The position numbers and the translations under genes are program-made. Below, in pieces: positions 1-12,500 of a stretch of 64,000 bases of DNA. Position 1 is the first letter of the stretch; the number at the start of each line of letters is the position of its first letter. This stretch comes from Unio delphinus (taxonomy: Eukaryota > Mollusca > Bivalvia > Unionida > Unionidae): NCBI GenBank assembly GCA_029339505.1, contig JAQISU010000123.1:3704501-3768500 (forward strand), written 5' to 3'. The notes beneath the pieces were generated by a model. It made no database searches. It saw only the letters and a list, made by a program, of their open reading frames with translations, and was not told where the DNA came from.

Positions 1-3000
1 AGGAATTTAGCAACGGAAAAGCTGAATTTGTAATTGACGTATTCCAATGTAGATATATAAGCGGTTCACATCGTACGCAAGGGTGTGAATATATAATATA
101 ATGGAGCAAAAGGATTACACTACATCTAATGAAGTTTGCCTAGTTTTATGTCCCTGACGACATCTTTTATTATCTGGTATTAAATCGTGCATGACAAAAT
201 TGTTACCACTAAAGAAAGACCTAATTTTTTTAAAACTTTTATGGTAAGTCATGAAAGGTATTGGTCTTGGGGCTTTTGTTCAATTTTGGTTCGTATTTTT
301 TAAAACGCGGATTTATCCAGCTGATCCTGGTTGCATTGTAGTGATATCTATACATAATCACGCATACGTGCTGCTGACATCGATTTGGTTTGGCAAATGG
401 ATTTACCCCGAACTTGACCGACTAGGTTTTCGCAGTCAGAAAAGTGTTTACTACAATTCAGGCAGCATATGCGATCATATATAAGCACAGATAACCCATA
501 CCAGTGGCATTATACGAACAGTAATTGTCAAAAACCACACCGAATGTTTACTAAATCGAAAAGGTGCTAGTGCAGCGTGGTAAATAATTACTGGTCAAAT
601 GGAGTGGATATCCTGACGACTATTATTGTGAATTCCTGCTGCTGTTATTCAGAAATTCTCTCATTCTTCGTTTTCTGCTAATACTCCACTACTATACACA
701 TAGCGCAATCTTATAACTCCATTTTATTTTTTTAAAAAGCCATTTAAATATAAAATCAACCTTGACATTTTTTTCTCTGCCAGTTATCGATCAATCAAGG
801 AAAAATTAGGATATCTAGTCAACTGTCACTTTGTTCTCATACGCGAAATTAAAGTATTTGAGAGTATTTCCTGTGCTGTACTTGCACGTGCCTCGATTAC
901 TAATGCTGACGAACTATCTGATGTCGATAATCCTCACCCTGGTCATCATTTTGATCAGACATTTATAGGGGGTATTTAATCCTTTTAATAAGAGAGAATG
1001 ATCGTGAGCGCAGATATTTATGTACTCAGGTATAATCCGTTACGTGGTAAATCGTACATGGAGTTAACAGCGCGGATCAAGAGAGAGCTGCCAAAGCTGC
1101 ATCGTAGTCGAAAACAACGATAATAATTGCTTCATATGGTTGGCGATATCATCATTGTACTCGGATTAAATGCAAGCCTCAACCGGGTGAATAATTACAG
1201 GCAGTGTCGGCACGAGTTCAGTTTCACCGGAATCGATTGAATCGATTTTCCAGTATAATTCGAGAAGATACCACTGTTTGAAAAACTCAACAAGATTTAT
1301 ATTAACGATTTTGGTGTTGATTAACATGACATCTTTTATACATTACTAATATCAAAATACCCACCGTCAGACAACACGTCTGATAGTGATCGGTTATCCG
1401 TTGGACAGTATACGAAACAAGGACACTACGGTTAGATTAACACCTTTTCTGGGTTACTGCATCATCAAAACGGAAAAAAAGCCAAAAAATAAAATTATTA
1501 CTGTCGACAGTACTTATTTGGATACACTGATGCTGGGCAGTTGAATGAGCATAAACCAAACTACAAACCTGAGCGTGACAAAAACAACCGTGTTTTTTGT
1601 TGTTGTTGTTTTAACACTTGGAATAAACAATCACCAACCGCTCCTGTGGCCTATCGGTTAGAGCGTCTGCATATCGACAATGATCACAACAAAAGTGAGA
1701 CTGGCAATGTCCAAAAATACCATTTAAGTTGTTATTGAGGAACAATGTTCATAACTATTTGCACTGTCCCATTCTGTCAAGGGTCTATAAAACGAACATT
1801 CGAAGCATATCAAGTGCAACGGCTATTCCGTCTACCTGAGAGACATCCCATTTGAGTTAGGTTATCTAAATTAATGGCTGAAGTTTTAAATTGTTGAGCC
1901 AGAAATGGCAAAAGGGAGATAACGGGAATTATTCTTCTTGTTCTACGCCGGCCAGCTTTAAAGGAACATTTCTTTTTTCACTTCTATTTATATTTAAGTA
2001 ATGTTGAATGTAGTTCCAGTTCGTTTAGTCTAGAGCACAATTTAGTGTGGTGAGCCGAGAAGTGATCATTTAAAATAATTAATGAGAGTCCATCATAGCA
2101 TAAGTGGGTTGATTGGCGAGTATAGCTTGATGGCTTTTTGTTCAGCAACAAAGGATGTTGTATCAGTGGAGCAAGACAGATGAGAAAAAGTCTAACTGTT
2201 CTCGTGTCCTAAACAAGGAGATGAAGAAAAACAAACACATACGAACTGAACAGCTAATGCATGATGAACAGAATAACGTAGACGAAGACGTACATCAAGC
2301 ACACACTTGCATATAATGATAGACGGCACAAAAACCGGAACAGTTGCTTCAAGCCGATTAAGCGATAGCGGCCATCTATATCATGCATTTACTAACAGAA
2401 ATTTGTTTCAAGGTTTCAAGACAAAACGAGCTATACGATAACGATGGCATCATAATAAATCTTCATTTTCTTACTTGTAACTAAGACAATATGGATATAC
2501 AAGGGTGTTATGAAAGTGACATTGAGAAGAAGAAAACAAATTGGATATTACTGGTAAACAAATGTATTGAATCCATAAACATACCATTATGTACCATTAC
2601 TGTTTATATGGTATATTTGCCTATATAATGTTTTTAAAAAATGTTAATGGATAAACTTAATTAATTTTCCTTAGGGTAACAAGCATGACCAACCTTAACG
2701 ATCATCAACTATGCAATTATTTGGACAATCAAGTAACATTATAAACCTTGAAATTCAGTTTTTTTAATGTAGCTAATGTTCGTAGTATAGATACATGAGA
2801 ACACTTACATGCATAAGTAACGAATGGCATATGAAATCCCTATTAAATTGTATTCAACCCCATATGTTGGAACGTATATTCAAGAAGCACATAAAAAAAA
2901 AAAACATTGGCTTTAATGAATGTATCTTTCCGATCAAATGTTGCGCGTGTGGTCAAATTATGCCGGATGAAATCGCTCCCACAATACCTACAACGTGAAG

Positions 3001-3372
3001 CTGTATAAATAACGTTTTAAACGTTGTTTTGGGCTCTATTTTCTGTATAGTGCTTATGCTTTTGTTAGTCGCAGCTAATTTCATGTGTTGTGTTAGATGA
3101 AAAGATATCTATCAGTGTACGTTATTTGCCTCAGATTTTTAGGAGAACATTCCTGTTGTTTTAGAATTTCTCGACCTGATTCTGAAATATTTTTTAAATG
3201 TCTCAGTTTATTAAAATAATGCAACACTAAGAAAGCCAGCTTAAAGCAAGCCTAAATACTTTCGGTTTTGAATATAGTTACTCAAAAGTCTGAAAATGTC
3301 CCAACGTAATCAGAGTTTTCCATAAAATGTGGTGTAACCACTGGCCTATTTGATATCTATTTTATATTTTAG
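1..3372. other. No gene recognised (presumed upstream intron)
   Basis: I see no exon here with convincing splice sites on either strand. Open frames at 251-484, 1541-1738 and 2795-2998 are short and resemble no family I know. The first exon seen downstream (3373) starts with one base completing a split codon, so an upstream exon must exist; this stretch is therefore probably intron of that gene. Confidence 0.5.
1622..1675 (+). repeat. Possible tRNA-like SINE head (relic)
   Basis: The segment reading GTGGCCTATCGGTTAGAGCG followed by TCTGCAT looks like the D-arm/box A half of a tRNA-derived SINE. No box B (GGTTCRANNC) follows within about 100 bases and no 3' tail is seen, so this is at best a truncated relic. 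Confidence 0.25.
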
Positions 3373-3580
3373 GACCAACAATAGAACGGCTTTAATGGAG
3401 CTTCCCTGTGTATGCAACTCCAATATCTCCTCAGCGAATACAGCCAACGACTTCATCGTAGAAATAACATTTAAACTTGACGAACCTTACGTTGCTCAAA
3501 GCCACAACATTGGGATTGCAGTCAACTACTCAATCAGCCAGGCTTGGATATCCAGTTACACGACATTCATTGAATCGACG
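3373..3580 (+). CDS. Exon A, extracellular discoidin-like gene
   Basis: The acceptor is TTTTATATTTTAG before base 3373 and the donor is GTACAC after 3580. The exon starts with the last base of a split codon and then reads 69 codons to a codon boundary. The peptide contains PCVCNSN near its start, alternating hydrophobic/polar residues typical of beta strands (FIVEITFKL), and NYS and NIS glycosylation sequons. An extracellular beta-sandwich is likely. I cannot name the domain. The donor is weak, but phase agreement with the next exon supports it. Confidence 0.6.
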
Positions 3581-3677
3581 GTACACATTTTTTCCAGCAG
3601 TTACAAGTTACAAGAGATAACTGTTAACAAAATATTAACACAATATATATTATATATTTACTCACTGGTATTAATAT

Positions 3678-3853
3678 GACCGAATAGTGCGAAAACCAAC
3701 ACGTTGTGTAAAATGTTGCAGAAAATTTATTTTCATGAATAAAAAGTGCAAATTAAAAAGAACACACAATACTGTCAATTAAATTATTAAAGCCCCAATT
3801 GTCCTAAAACGTCATTCAAAATTACAAAATGATTCCTGTCCCAATTGACGAAG

Positions 3854-3916
<63 letters not shown>

Positions 3917-4112
3917 TACAGCTCACTTGTGTTCAAATACGTAACAGAATAGTACGAAAACCAACGCGTTGTGAAAAACTTTGCAAATAATTTATTTTCC
4001 TAGAATAACAAGTGCAAATTAAAAAGAACATACTGTTAATTAAATTATTAACGCCCCAACTGTCCTGAAACCTCATTCGAAATTGCAAAATGTTTCCTGT
4101 CCCAATTGACGA

Positions 4113-4185
<73 letters not shown>

Positions 4186-4320
4186 ACTCACTTGTGTTAA
4201 AGTACGTAATAGAATAGTACGAAAACCATCGCGTTGTGTAAAACTTTGCAAATAATTTATTTTTTTAGAATTAATGTGAAGATTTTAAAAGAAATTATAC
4301 TACTGTTAATTAAGTCTAAA
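3678..4320. repeat. 265-bp tandem duplication, each unit carrying (TA)n
   Basis: Three successive units start at the motif GAATAGT(G/A)CGAAAACCA at about 3682, 3947 and 4212, a spacing of 265 bases each time. Units 1 and 2 end in long (TA)n tracts (3855-3914 and 4114-4183); unit 3 is partial and lacks one. The whole lies in the intron between exons A and B. Confidence 0.8.
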
Positions 4321-5082
4321 TGTATGATGTTCCGATTGAAAACAAGTGGTATTAAAAACGTTTTAATATTGACTGTTTTGATGTTCCCTTAGTCTCGAAT
4401 GTTCTAATATACCAGTGACCTGGATTGTGGCGATCTATTAACAGTATTTTGATGTATGACAATAATATAATCAAATATGTTCTTGTCTGAATCGACTATA
4501 ATTAAAATTAATGTTTCTGTCGAATAATAGTATTGAGCACTTTTGTATGCCCAGTGATTAATAATTAAACTTTAAAAAAAACACCCAAATATAGAAGCTG
4601 AACATGTCAGTTAGATTCATTTTGTTTCAGATGTTAAGGCAAAAACGAATTATTCTTAGGTAAACAACAATGTATACCCCTTAATATGACCTCTGTCAAA
4701 GTTACTCTATCAACTTAATGGAAACATGTCTTCTAGAAGTGTCTAAGGTCAGAATCAAGACTATCTTGAACTAAAATTCAAGTAAACATGTTTACCAATA
4801 ATGAATATCTGTATATTTATTCCACAATAACAGAGAAAAAGATTAGCAACGTATTGTGTTCTTTACATGTAAATGTTACTGGTCAGGTATATCATAAACT
4901 TGATGTTTGACAAGGCCAATACAAAAATCAGATCTACATAACATATAATCATTGAGAACATGTTGATGGTAAACAAGTATGCTTATCACGCATTCATATG
5001 ACCTATTTAGTCACATTCCGATATCAGACTTAACCAAATTACTGCATAACTGTATTTGATTTTAGCTGGTTCTTTATTTCAG
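4321..5082. other. Intron sequence, nothing recognised
   Basis: This is the remainder of the intron between exons A and B. It holds no repeat, open frame or RNA-like structure that I can support. Confidence 0.5.
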
Positions 5083-5232
5083 GAAACCATCCTAGGAAAT
5101 GATGGCGTGTACCTCATAACCGGGATGTACGTCAACACTAACAATGTATCGGTAACAAAGTGGCCAGAATCATACGTCTTACAGTACCAGTTAGGTCAGG
5201 ACTTCATCACTGTACCAGACACGCCTAACCTA
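5083..5232 (+). CDS. Exon B, extracellular discoidin-like gene
   Basis: A strong polypyrimidine acceptor (TTCTTTATTTCAG) and a consensus donor (GTGAGT) bound exactly 50 codons in phase 0. The peptide contains GVYLITGMYVN and then WPESYVLQYQLG. This is the order of a discoidin/F5/8C core strand (VTG-hydrophobic, then W-x-x-SY-x-LQYS). The resemblance is by eye; divergence from classical members is clear. It splices in frame to exons A and C. Confidence 0.7.
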
Positions 5233-5962
5233 GTGAGTTTAGATATCAGTGAAAGCATGGCTCAGTGCTAGACATCTTAGTTTTAGAAGAGTAATGCTAG
5301 TAACATTTACTACGATGCATGTTCGTATGTTATTAACTTTTACAGGTCAGATTTATATATGATTCCTGTGTCATATAAACTAGCAATTTAAAAGGTTCAA
5401 ATGCATGAATGAATATATGTTTGTGATCAAATACATAGTTTCGAACGTATAATTGTAGCGTTGAACAAAATGGTAATAAAATAGCTATATCAAACCTAAA
5501 CATTTCAGGTCTTGTCCAAGGACGTCGAATAATAAACCATGTAAGATAGATGTCTCAACGGCTGTTAACACATTTTCTTTTCTCATGGTTCACAATCTTT
5601 ACTAAATTTGGTTCAATTCAAACCTGTTCGAATCCTTGTAAATAGAACCGTCTTTCCTTACAAGAATCGTATCTTATTTCGATTTTTGAATTTTCTGAGC
5701 TTATGTTCCCTTTCGTTGTAAGTTTCGTAGTGAACGACGCATTCTAATTCAATAGTAAAGAATTGTTCTACTTCATTAAGCTGCGGAAATTCGAGCTACT
5801 TTCGGGACATTAACAGTTGTAAACATTTCATATTTACCAACACAAAAATAGCTCATTTCACATAGTCTTTTTTATATAGTTATATGCCTTTTCATGACTG
5901 AGTTTGTTGTTTTATCAGAAATAGCAGAGTGAGCATTGATACTTATAAAGTGTATATTTCAG

Positions 5963-6098
5963 TGGAAAAAGGCCACGAGTAATAGCACATCTCAGGAATA
6001 CCTTATGAATTTTCCAGTCTTCGCCAACGTATCCCGTCTCACAACTGCAAATTGCAAAGGAGGATGTTACATTGCCCATAGTTTTCGGAAAACGTCTG
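5963..6098 (+). CDS. Exon C, extracellular discoidin-like gene
   Basis: The acceptor is TGTATATTTCAG. The reading frame continues in phase 0 from exon B and encodes NFPVFANVSRL, a CKGGC motif and YIAHSFRKTS. I set the donor at GTTGGT (after 6098) because this leaves one base, as exon D requires. The donor is weak, so the 3' boundary is uncertain by about 20 bases. A block of ATCT, GA and GT microsatellites lies just downstream in the intron. Confidence 0.55.
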
Positions 6099-6119
6099 GT
6101 TGGTTATTAATGTCTTGCC

Positions 6120-6304
<185 letters not shown>

Positions 6305-6521
6305 ACTCTTATCAAGTTTTAATACCCTCTTCTTTGTACAGCTTAAGTTTGCCAATGCTATATTTTTAGTCCAAAATTGTTGTTACATTTACACTCCCAA
6401 TGGTCAGAGACCATGTTAAAGAAGTCGTGTAAGTTTAATATACAGTTACATTGGTTTCACTGTTTCTTGACCATTCTTTTGCATTGAAAGGATACCCTAT
6501 CATGTTTGTAATTATCAATAG

Positions 6522-6766
6522 CTTCGGCTGTTCTCAACGTTTGGGGGGATAACAGCGGCGTCCTCCTGCTGAAATTAAATGCCGTCTTCGACGGGGACAA
6601 TACAACGTGTTTCCAGGTTCCGATCGTTGGTCAGGACTCTCCCGCCGTTCTCTTGTTTAAAATCATCGATCTGTCACTGATAAACATCAGCGCCACGCCG
6701 TTCCGGATCAACATTGTAGGACAGAATATTGTCTGTGATCTCGGAAGTCGACCCAAAAATATGTTT
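6522..6766 (+). CDS. Exon D, N-terminal half of the discoidin/fucolectin-like domain
   Basis: The acceptor is TTATCAATAG and the donor is the strong GTAAGTAAG. Two leading bases complete the codon split with exon C; 81 codons follow and end in phase 0. The peptide has LNVWGDNSGVLLLKLNAVFD, then GDNTTCF, resembling the N-A-V-D-G-N-T-x-T-C-F signature at the start of fucolectin/discoidin-type domains. A second cysteine lies in NIVCDLG. The usual P-W-W metal/sugar-region motif is replaced by SPAVLLFKI, so ligand binding cannot be assumed. GC content is clearly higher than in the flanking introns. Confidence 0.75.
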
Positions 6767-6949
6767 GTAAGTAAGATCTATTACATAACCATTTTCAGTC
6801 GGTGCTAGCTCTAACAAATGATTCTACAACTAACTAGTTGATTCTGTGTATAGACTATGTCAAAATACCGTTGTTTTGTAGATATCCGTCAAATTTTCAC
6901 ATTGCCACTCAGTCTATTTGGGAGATTATGAATCAAAAGAATAAATCAT

Positions 6950-9355
6950 ATCTGAGGATTATGCGATACAAATTTATTTACTTACAAAAGATTTAACGGT
7001 ATAGGTTTATTTACTTACTTACGATATAAGGGTATGTTATCTATATATGTATTTACTTACATAAATTAATTACATTAGATTTAACGGTCTGATATGTATA
7101 GATTTATTCACATACATAAGATTTAATGGTCTGCTAGGTATTGGTTTATTTAATTACATAATATTTATGGGTCAGCTATGTAGGTTTATAGGTTTATTTA
7201 CTTACATAACGGTCCGCTATGTAGAGATTTATATACTTGCATAATATTTAAGGGTCTGCTATGCATCTGTTTATTTATTGACATAAGATTCAAGGATCTG
7301 CTAGGCTTTAGTTTATTTACTTACATAAGATAAAAGTGTCTGTTAGGCATATATTTATTTACTTGCATAAGATTTAAGGATAGCTATATAGGATTTTAGG
7401 TTTATTTACTTACATAACGGTCCGCTACGCAAATATTTATTTACTTCCATACTTTTTAAGGGTCTGCTAGGTATTAGTTTATTTAATTACATAATATCTA
7501 ATGGTCAGCTATATAGGTTGATATGTTTATTTACTTACATAACGGTCGGCTATGTACAGATTTATTTATTTACTTACATAAGATGTAAGGGTCTGCTAGG
7601 TATTGATTTATTTACTTACATACGATTTAAGGGTCTACTTTGTATCAAATTTTTTACTTACATCAGATTTAAGGGTCTGCTAGGTATTGGTTTATGTAAT
7701 TACGTAAGATTTAAGGGTCGGCTATATAGGTTTATAGATTTATTTACTTACATAACGGTCCGCTATGCAAAGATTTATTTACTTACATACGATTTAAGGG
7801 TCTGCTAGGCATACATTTATTTATTGACATAATATTTAAGGATCTGCTAGGCATATATTTATTTATTTACATACGATTTAAAGGTCTGTTATCTATATAT
7901 GTATTTACTTACATAAGTTGACTTACATAAGATTTAACTATCTGATATGTATAGATTTTTTTCACTTACATAATATTTAATGGTCTGTTAGCTATTGGTT
8001 TATTTACTTACATAATATTTAAGGGTCAACTATACAAGATTATTTATTTACATAAAATTTAAATATCTGTTAGGCATAGGTTTATTTACTTACATAAGAT
8101 ATAAGGGTCTGCTAGGCATAGGTTTATTTACTTACATAAGATTTAATGTTATGTTACGTATAAATTTATTTACTTACATAATACTTAATAACGGACTGTT
8201 AGGTATTGATTTATTTACTTACATAAGATTTAACGGTCAGCTATATAGGTTTATAGGTTTATTTACTTATATAACGGTCCGCTATGTAAAGATTAATTTA
8301 CTTACATAAGATTTAAGGGTCTGCTAGGCATAGGTTTATTTACTTACATACGATTTAAGGGTATGATAGACATATATTTATTTAGTTACATAAGATTTAA
8401 GAGTCTGCGGAGTATATATTTATTTAGTTACATAAGATTTAAGTGTATGCTAGGCATAGGTTTATTTACTTATATAAGATTTAAGAGTCTGCGGAGTATA
8501 TATTTATTTAGTTACATAAGATTTAAGAGTCTGCGGAGTATATATTTATTTGGTTACATAAGATTTAAGTGTATGCTAGGCATAGGTTTATTTACTTATA
8601 TAAGATTTAAGGGTATGATAGACATATATTTATTTAGTTACAAAAGATTTTATAGTCTGCGGAGTATATATTTATTTAGTTACATAAGATTTAAGGGTCT
8701 GCTAGGCATAGGTTTATTTACTTATATACGATTTAAGGGTCTGCGGAGTATATATTTTTTTTAGTGACATAAGATTTAAGGGTCTGCTAGGCATAGGTTT
8801 ATTTACTTATATAAGATTTAAGAGTATGCGGAGTATATATTTATTTAGTTACATAAGATTTAAGAGTCTGCGGAGTATATATTTATTTAGTTACATAACA
8901 TTTAAGTGTATGCTAGGCATAGGTTTATTTACTTATATACGATTTAAGGGTATGATAGACATATATTTATTTAGATTTTTTACTTTTTACATACGAATTA
9001 AGGGTCTACTCGGCATAGGTTTATTTACTTACATAAGATTTAAGGGTCAACTATAAAGGTTTATTTACTTACATACGATTTAAGGGTCTGCTAGGCATAT
9101 ATTTGTTTACTTATATAAGATTTAAGAGTCTGCTAGGCATAGATTTTTTTACTTACATACGAATTAAGGGTCTCCTACGCATAGGTTTATTTACTTGCAT
9201 AAGATTTAAGGATCTACTCGCCATAGGTTTATTTACTTGCATAAGATTTAAGGGTCTGCTAGGCATATGTTTATTTACTTACATAAGATTTAAGGATCGG
9301 TAGGCATAGATTTATTTACTTATATAAGATTTAATGGTCTGCTATGTATAGATTT
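6950..9355. repeat. 2.4-kb minisatellite (about 41-bp unit) in the last intron
   Basis: Dozens of variants of a unit like TTTATTTACTTACATAAGAT plus TTAAGGGTCTGCTAGGCATA repeat head to tail. Subfamilies alternate in 8360-8960: units with GCGGAGTATATA recur between units with GCTAGGCATAGG, which suggests higher-order amplification. Because the unit is often 42 bases, frames stay open and yield repetitive pseudo-peptides (YIRFKGLLGIG). These are not genes. Confidence 0.9.
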
Positions 9356-9764
9356 ATGTTCAATTTATTTCCTCTCATCAAGCTTATACTTCTTGCGAAG
9401 CTGAACGAGTGAAAAAGCAAAACTCACAGACAACATAAATATATATTCATCTGTTCAAAATACTGGAGTTAACGTGTTATCCAGGTTTGTAACTTTCGAT
9501 TTTAATTTGAAGAAAAACACTTGTTGTTTTGGTATGGTCGAATAGACCATGTCAAAATGGCTTCATTAAATGCGGAATTCAAATGTCAACGATTAATATT
9601 AGTCTCATCTAAATATTCGCTATCATATTCAACAACGTTACTTTGCATCAACGAGTCGCCTTTCTGTGACCAAATGGTATTATACATGAGTGAAAATTAC
9701 AAACAGTTTTTTTTCAGAGATAGTCTGAGATCATACTCTGACGGTATATATCAAAACTATGGTT

Positions 9765-9895
9765 TATCGTTACCTTATACAACCTGCAGTTTCCCATATT
9801 ATGGTTTATCGTCCTTGTTACCTTATACAACCTGCAGTTTTCCTATGTTATTATTTATCGTCCTTGTTACCAGATACAACTGGCAGTTTTCCTAT
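9765..9895. repeat. Short tandem repeat, about three 43-bp units
   Basis: The motif TTACCTTATACAACCTGCAG followed by TTTTCC(C/T)AT recurs three times with a spacing of 43-44 bases. It lies inside an open frame (9521-9940) that I do not regard as a gene. Confidence 0.7.
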
Positions 9896-10748
9896 GTTAT
9901 GTTGCATCCAGTCAACAGTATTACTGATATGAGATGTTAACAGAGTAAATTATGTTGCACATGGATACTAAAACTGCAAACACTGTATAGTCTTAAACTA
10001 AGTACCATAAAGAAAGTTGGAGGTAGTAATAAAATGTATTTCTCTAATTTGCAAAGGAAAAAATTAAGACTAACTTACAGTATTGTGAATTAAATCCCAA
10101 AATAATCCTAAACTTCTTTCATAGTTTAATGCCGTTCTTACTTTTGTTATTTGGCAGTGTGTGTAAAGAATAATTATTAAACATATTAGCAGATATACGA
10201 CAAAATAAACGGAGTGTACATTACTGTCGTATGATATAAATCACTATCCATATCATCCCCATCGCAAAAAGTTCATGTTCTGCTTTGTTTTGGAATGAGT
10301 TCCTAGCGCTCTAGTTGTTAGTTCGAACTTTTTTGCAAAGGCAAACAAAAAAAGTATCTTGCTAGAGATATCAAATACGTTTAAAAGTTCAAAACTTGTT
10401 TAAATATTTAGTACGTTGTACTTTTTTATGTAGCTTCCAATCTCGCATTCCACTTATGTATACATAAGCTAATTACTGATTGTTCAACACTTGCTTTGAC
10501 AACAGGAGGGTTACCTATTGATGTTTGGCAAAGAAGATCAATTCTTCCAAATAAAATCAATGTTTCTAATATGTTCAAGCCATTTATAAAGAACATTTTG
10601 AAATAGTTTGCTTTCATAATCGAGATCCAAAATCTACTCCTACGACATTTAATATCAATGTCAATTGGTTTTCTACCAAATTCTGTAAACAGGAATGCGA
10701 ATGTTGTACTCTTTCTTCGTTTTGTTATATCTTCGGAACGGTATAAAC

Positions 10749-10850
10749 ATTTTTAATAAACTGAATATTCTCGAACCCTAAGATTCACATACGTTAAGCA
10801 AAATAGGTAGAATAGTGTGATCGAACAGTTGTAACTGTAAATGCACTGGA
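10749..10850 (+). repeat. 102-bp direct repeat, copy 1
   Basis: This runs from ATTTTTAATAAACTGAATAT to AACTGTAAATGCACTGGA and matches 11175-11277 with roughly ten mismatches. The two copies bracket 325 bases of LINE-relic sequence. Confidence 0.85.
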
Positions 10851-11174
10851 ATGTGCATGTTGTTTATTCTTTTACAGAGAAGATGCGTAACTCATTTGGC
10901 TTCTTGAAAGCTGAGTTTTGTTTCTTTTAATAATCTCCGAGTTTTGAAAATATTATACTTTTAAATTCCTCATAAATAGAGATGGTACTTTCATCCAATG
11001 TAAATTTGAACTTACTGCAATTATTCCATCCAAAATTAATTTTGGTTTTGTTAAATTGACATTTGATTCCAGATTGTAATGTACTCAAATGAAATATTTG
11101 GGTTTTCTTGTAACGAGTTATTAGTTTAAAATATTACATTGTTTTCTGCAAATAATCAAATCAACATTGTCAAA

Positions 11175-11277
11175 TATTTTTAATAAGCTGAATATTCTCG
11201 AACCTTAAGATTCACGTACGTTAAGCAAAATCGGTAGAATATTGGGATCAAACAGTTGTAACTGTAAATGCACTGGA
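11175..11277 (+). repeat. 102-bp direct repeat, copy 2
   Basis: This is the second copy of the repeat at 10749-10850, in the same orientation. It probably reflects a local duplication within the decayed LINE region. Confidence 0.85.
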
Positions 11278-12405
11278 AACATTTCGGCGTCAGAAAACTC
11301 TGTTTATAGTGCCATTAAATTTCTTGTAGTAGAAAGAGCGTTCAGAAACAGTGAGAATAAAATCGGCGAGAGATTTTTGCCTTGTCTAACACCACGATAA
11401 ATTTGAAAACAAAAGACTGTTGCCTAGGGATCTTCACACAGAATTACAAGAGACTATGTATACTGCGTCCATATTCCAGTAAAGGTATCATGGACGATGT
11501 TCCACGTCAAACATATATCCTGATAAACTCTCCAACTACTGCACAAGGTAGAACTATGGTCAGTACGTAGAAATATGTTTTTGTGATTTTCTTTATAGAA
11601 ATAGGATCTGTAAGGATGGAGAAAGTGTACCATTGCCAGTAAGCCCTGTAACAGTATGTCTGGACTGACACAGCTCCAGTACCTTAAATACAGGTATCTG
11701 TGTCAGACATTACGGTGTCTAAGATCAGGTTACATCGAAACTGGCACAGTTATGGGGGCGCACGTCAGACTGTCAAAGTTGACTTGACGTTCTTCCGGAC
11801 AGGTAACCTTACAGCCTTTTTCTGGCAGTCGATATATTGACTCCTTTATTGTCGTAAATCCCTTCATGAAGCACCAATAAAAGGAGCATGAATTTTAACG
11901 TGAATGCAGCCCAGCAACTATAGAAAGTACTGGCTAGTTTTCAGACCATTCTCAGTCGGTCTCACTTCCTTTTCATCTGACCCTTAACAAATTCCTTCCT
12001 TTCAAAGAAAATGTTAATGTTTATCTTTAGTCTTTACCCTCCATAATCTAAGTATTGCTGATGACGACGATATCATCCTAATATATGAAATAGATTGCCC
12101 CGTCTCAGTACGGTCTTAATCCTCCAATGTATATAGCAAACTGCACAAACCAAAGGGAATCACACTGAAAACGCCCACGATGTCGTAGTTTGGATTGTCT
12201 GCTTCTGGCACATCTCATTGATGACATACACTCATTAAATCGAATGTACAATATCAGGCAGAACCCGTTAGAACATCCAAGAAATCATTTCCCTACGCCG
12301 ACGGGTTAGACTTCTTGGGAGTCATGCTGTTCATCTATCTATAATCTTTTCTCCATCGTAATGTGCCGTATTGTGTCCGCACGAGTACAGCTGAACTTAC
12401 CTTAT

Positions 12406-12500
12406 TGTCACGACTATTTGCTCTTAAACTAATAGAGCGAAAATCAACAAGGATTGTAAAATTCAACATATAGTTTATTTCCTTAAAATATAAAATGAAA
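12406..12500. repeat. Diverged LTR-like relic
   Basis: It begins TGTCACG, and about 40 bases on it reads GAAAATCAACAAGGATTGTA followed by AAATTCAACATATAGTTTATTT. This matches the LTR at 32557 (GAAAATAACAAGCTTGTAAA, ATTTAACAGACAGTTTATT) closely in content and spacing. The far end is not identified. It lies in the last intron of the discoidin-like gene. Confidence 0.4.

Larger units (their letters stand above)
10430..11560 (-). mobile_element. Decayed LINE (reverse transcriptase relic)
   Basis: On the minus strand, 11404-11304 reads as a reverse-transcriptase signature, GVRQGKNLSPILFSLFLNAL, then stops. About 130 bases further on the same strand the remains NVDLIICRK (compare the ADD box) and NKTKINFGW (compare the K-T-K-hydrophobic-F segment after it) appear in shifted frames. 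The order fits RTE/I-type non-LTR elements. Stops and frameshifts are frequent, so this is an old fossil, antisense to the host gene's last intron. The outer limits are approximate. Confidence 0.6.

Noticed and set aside
1541..1738. tRNA gene
   Set aside because: Only a box A-like half is present; no box B, anticodon arm or acceptor pairing.
7518..9303. Repetitive ORFs (YIRFKGLLGIGLFT-like peptides)
   Set aside because: They arise from a 42-bp minisatellite in an intron; no start context, splice support or codon bias.
9521..9940. 139-codon ORF
   Set aside because: Contains a short tandem repeat, lies in an intron, and resembles no protein.
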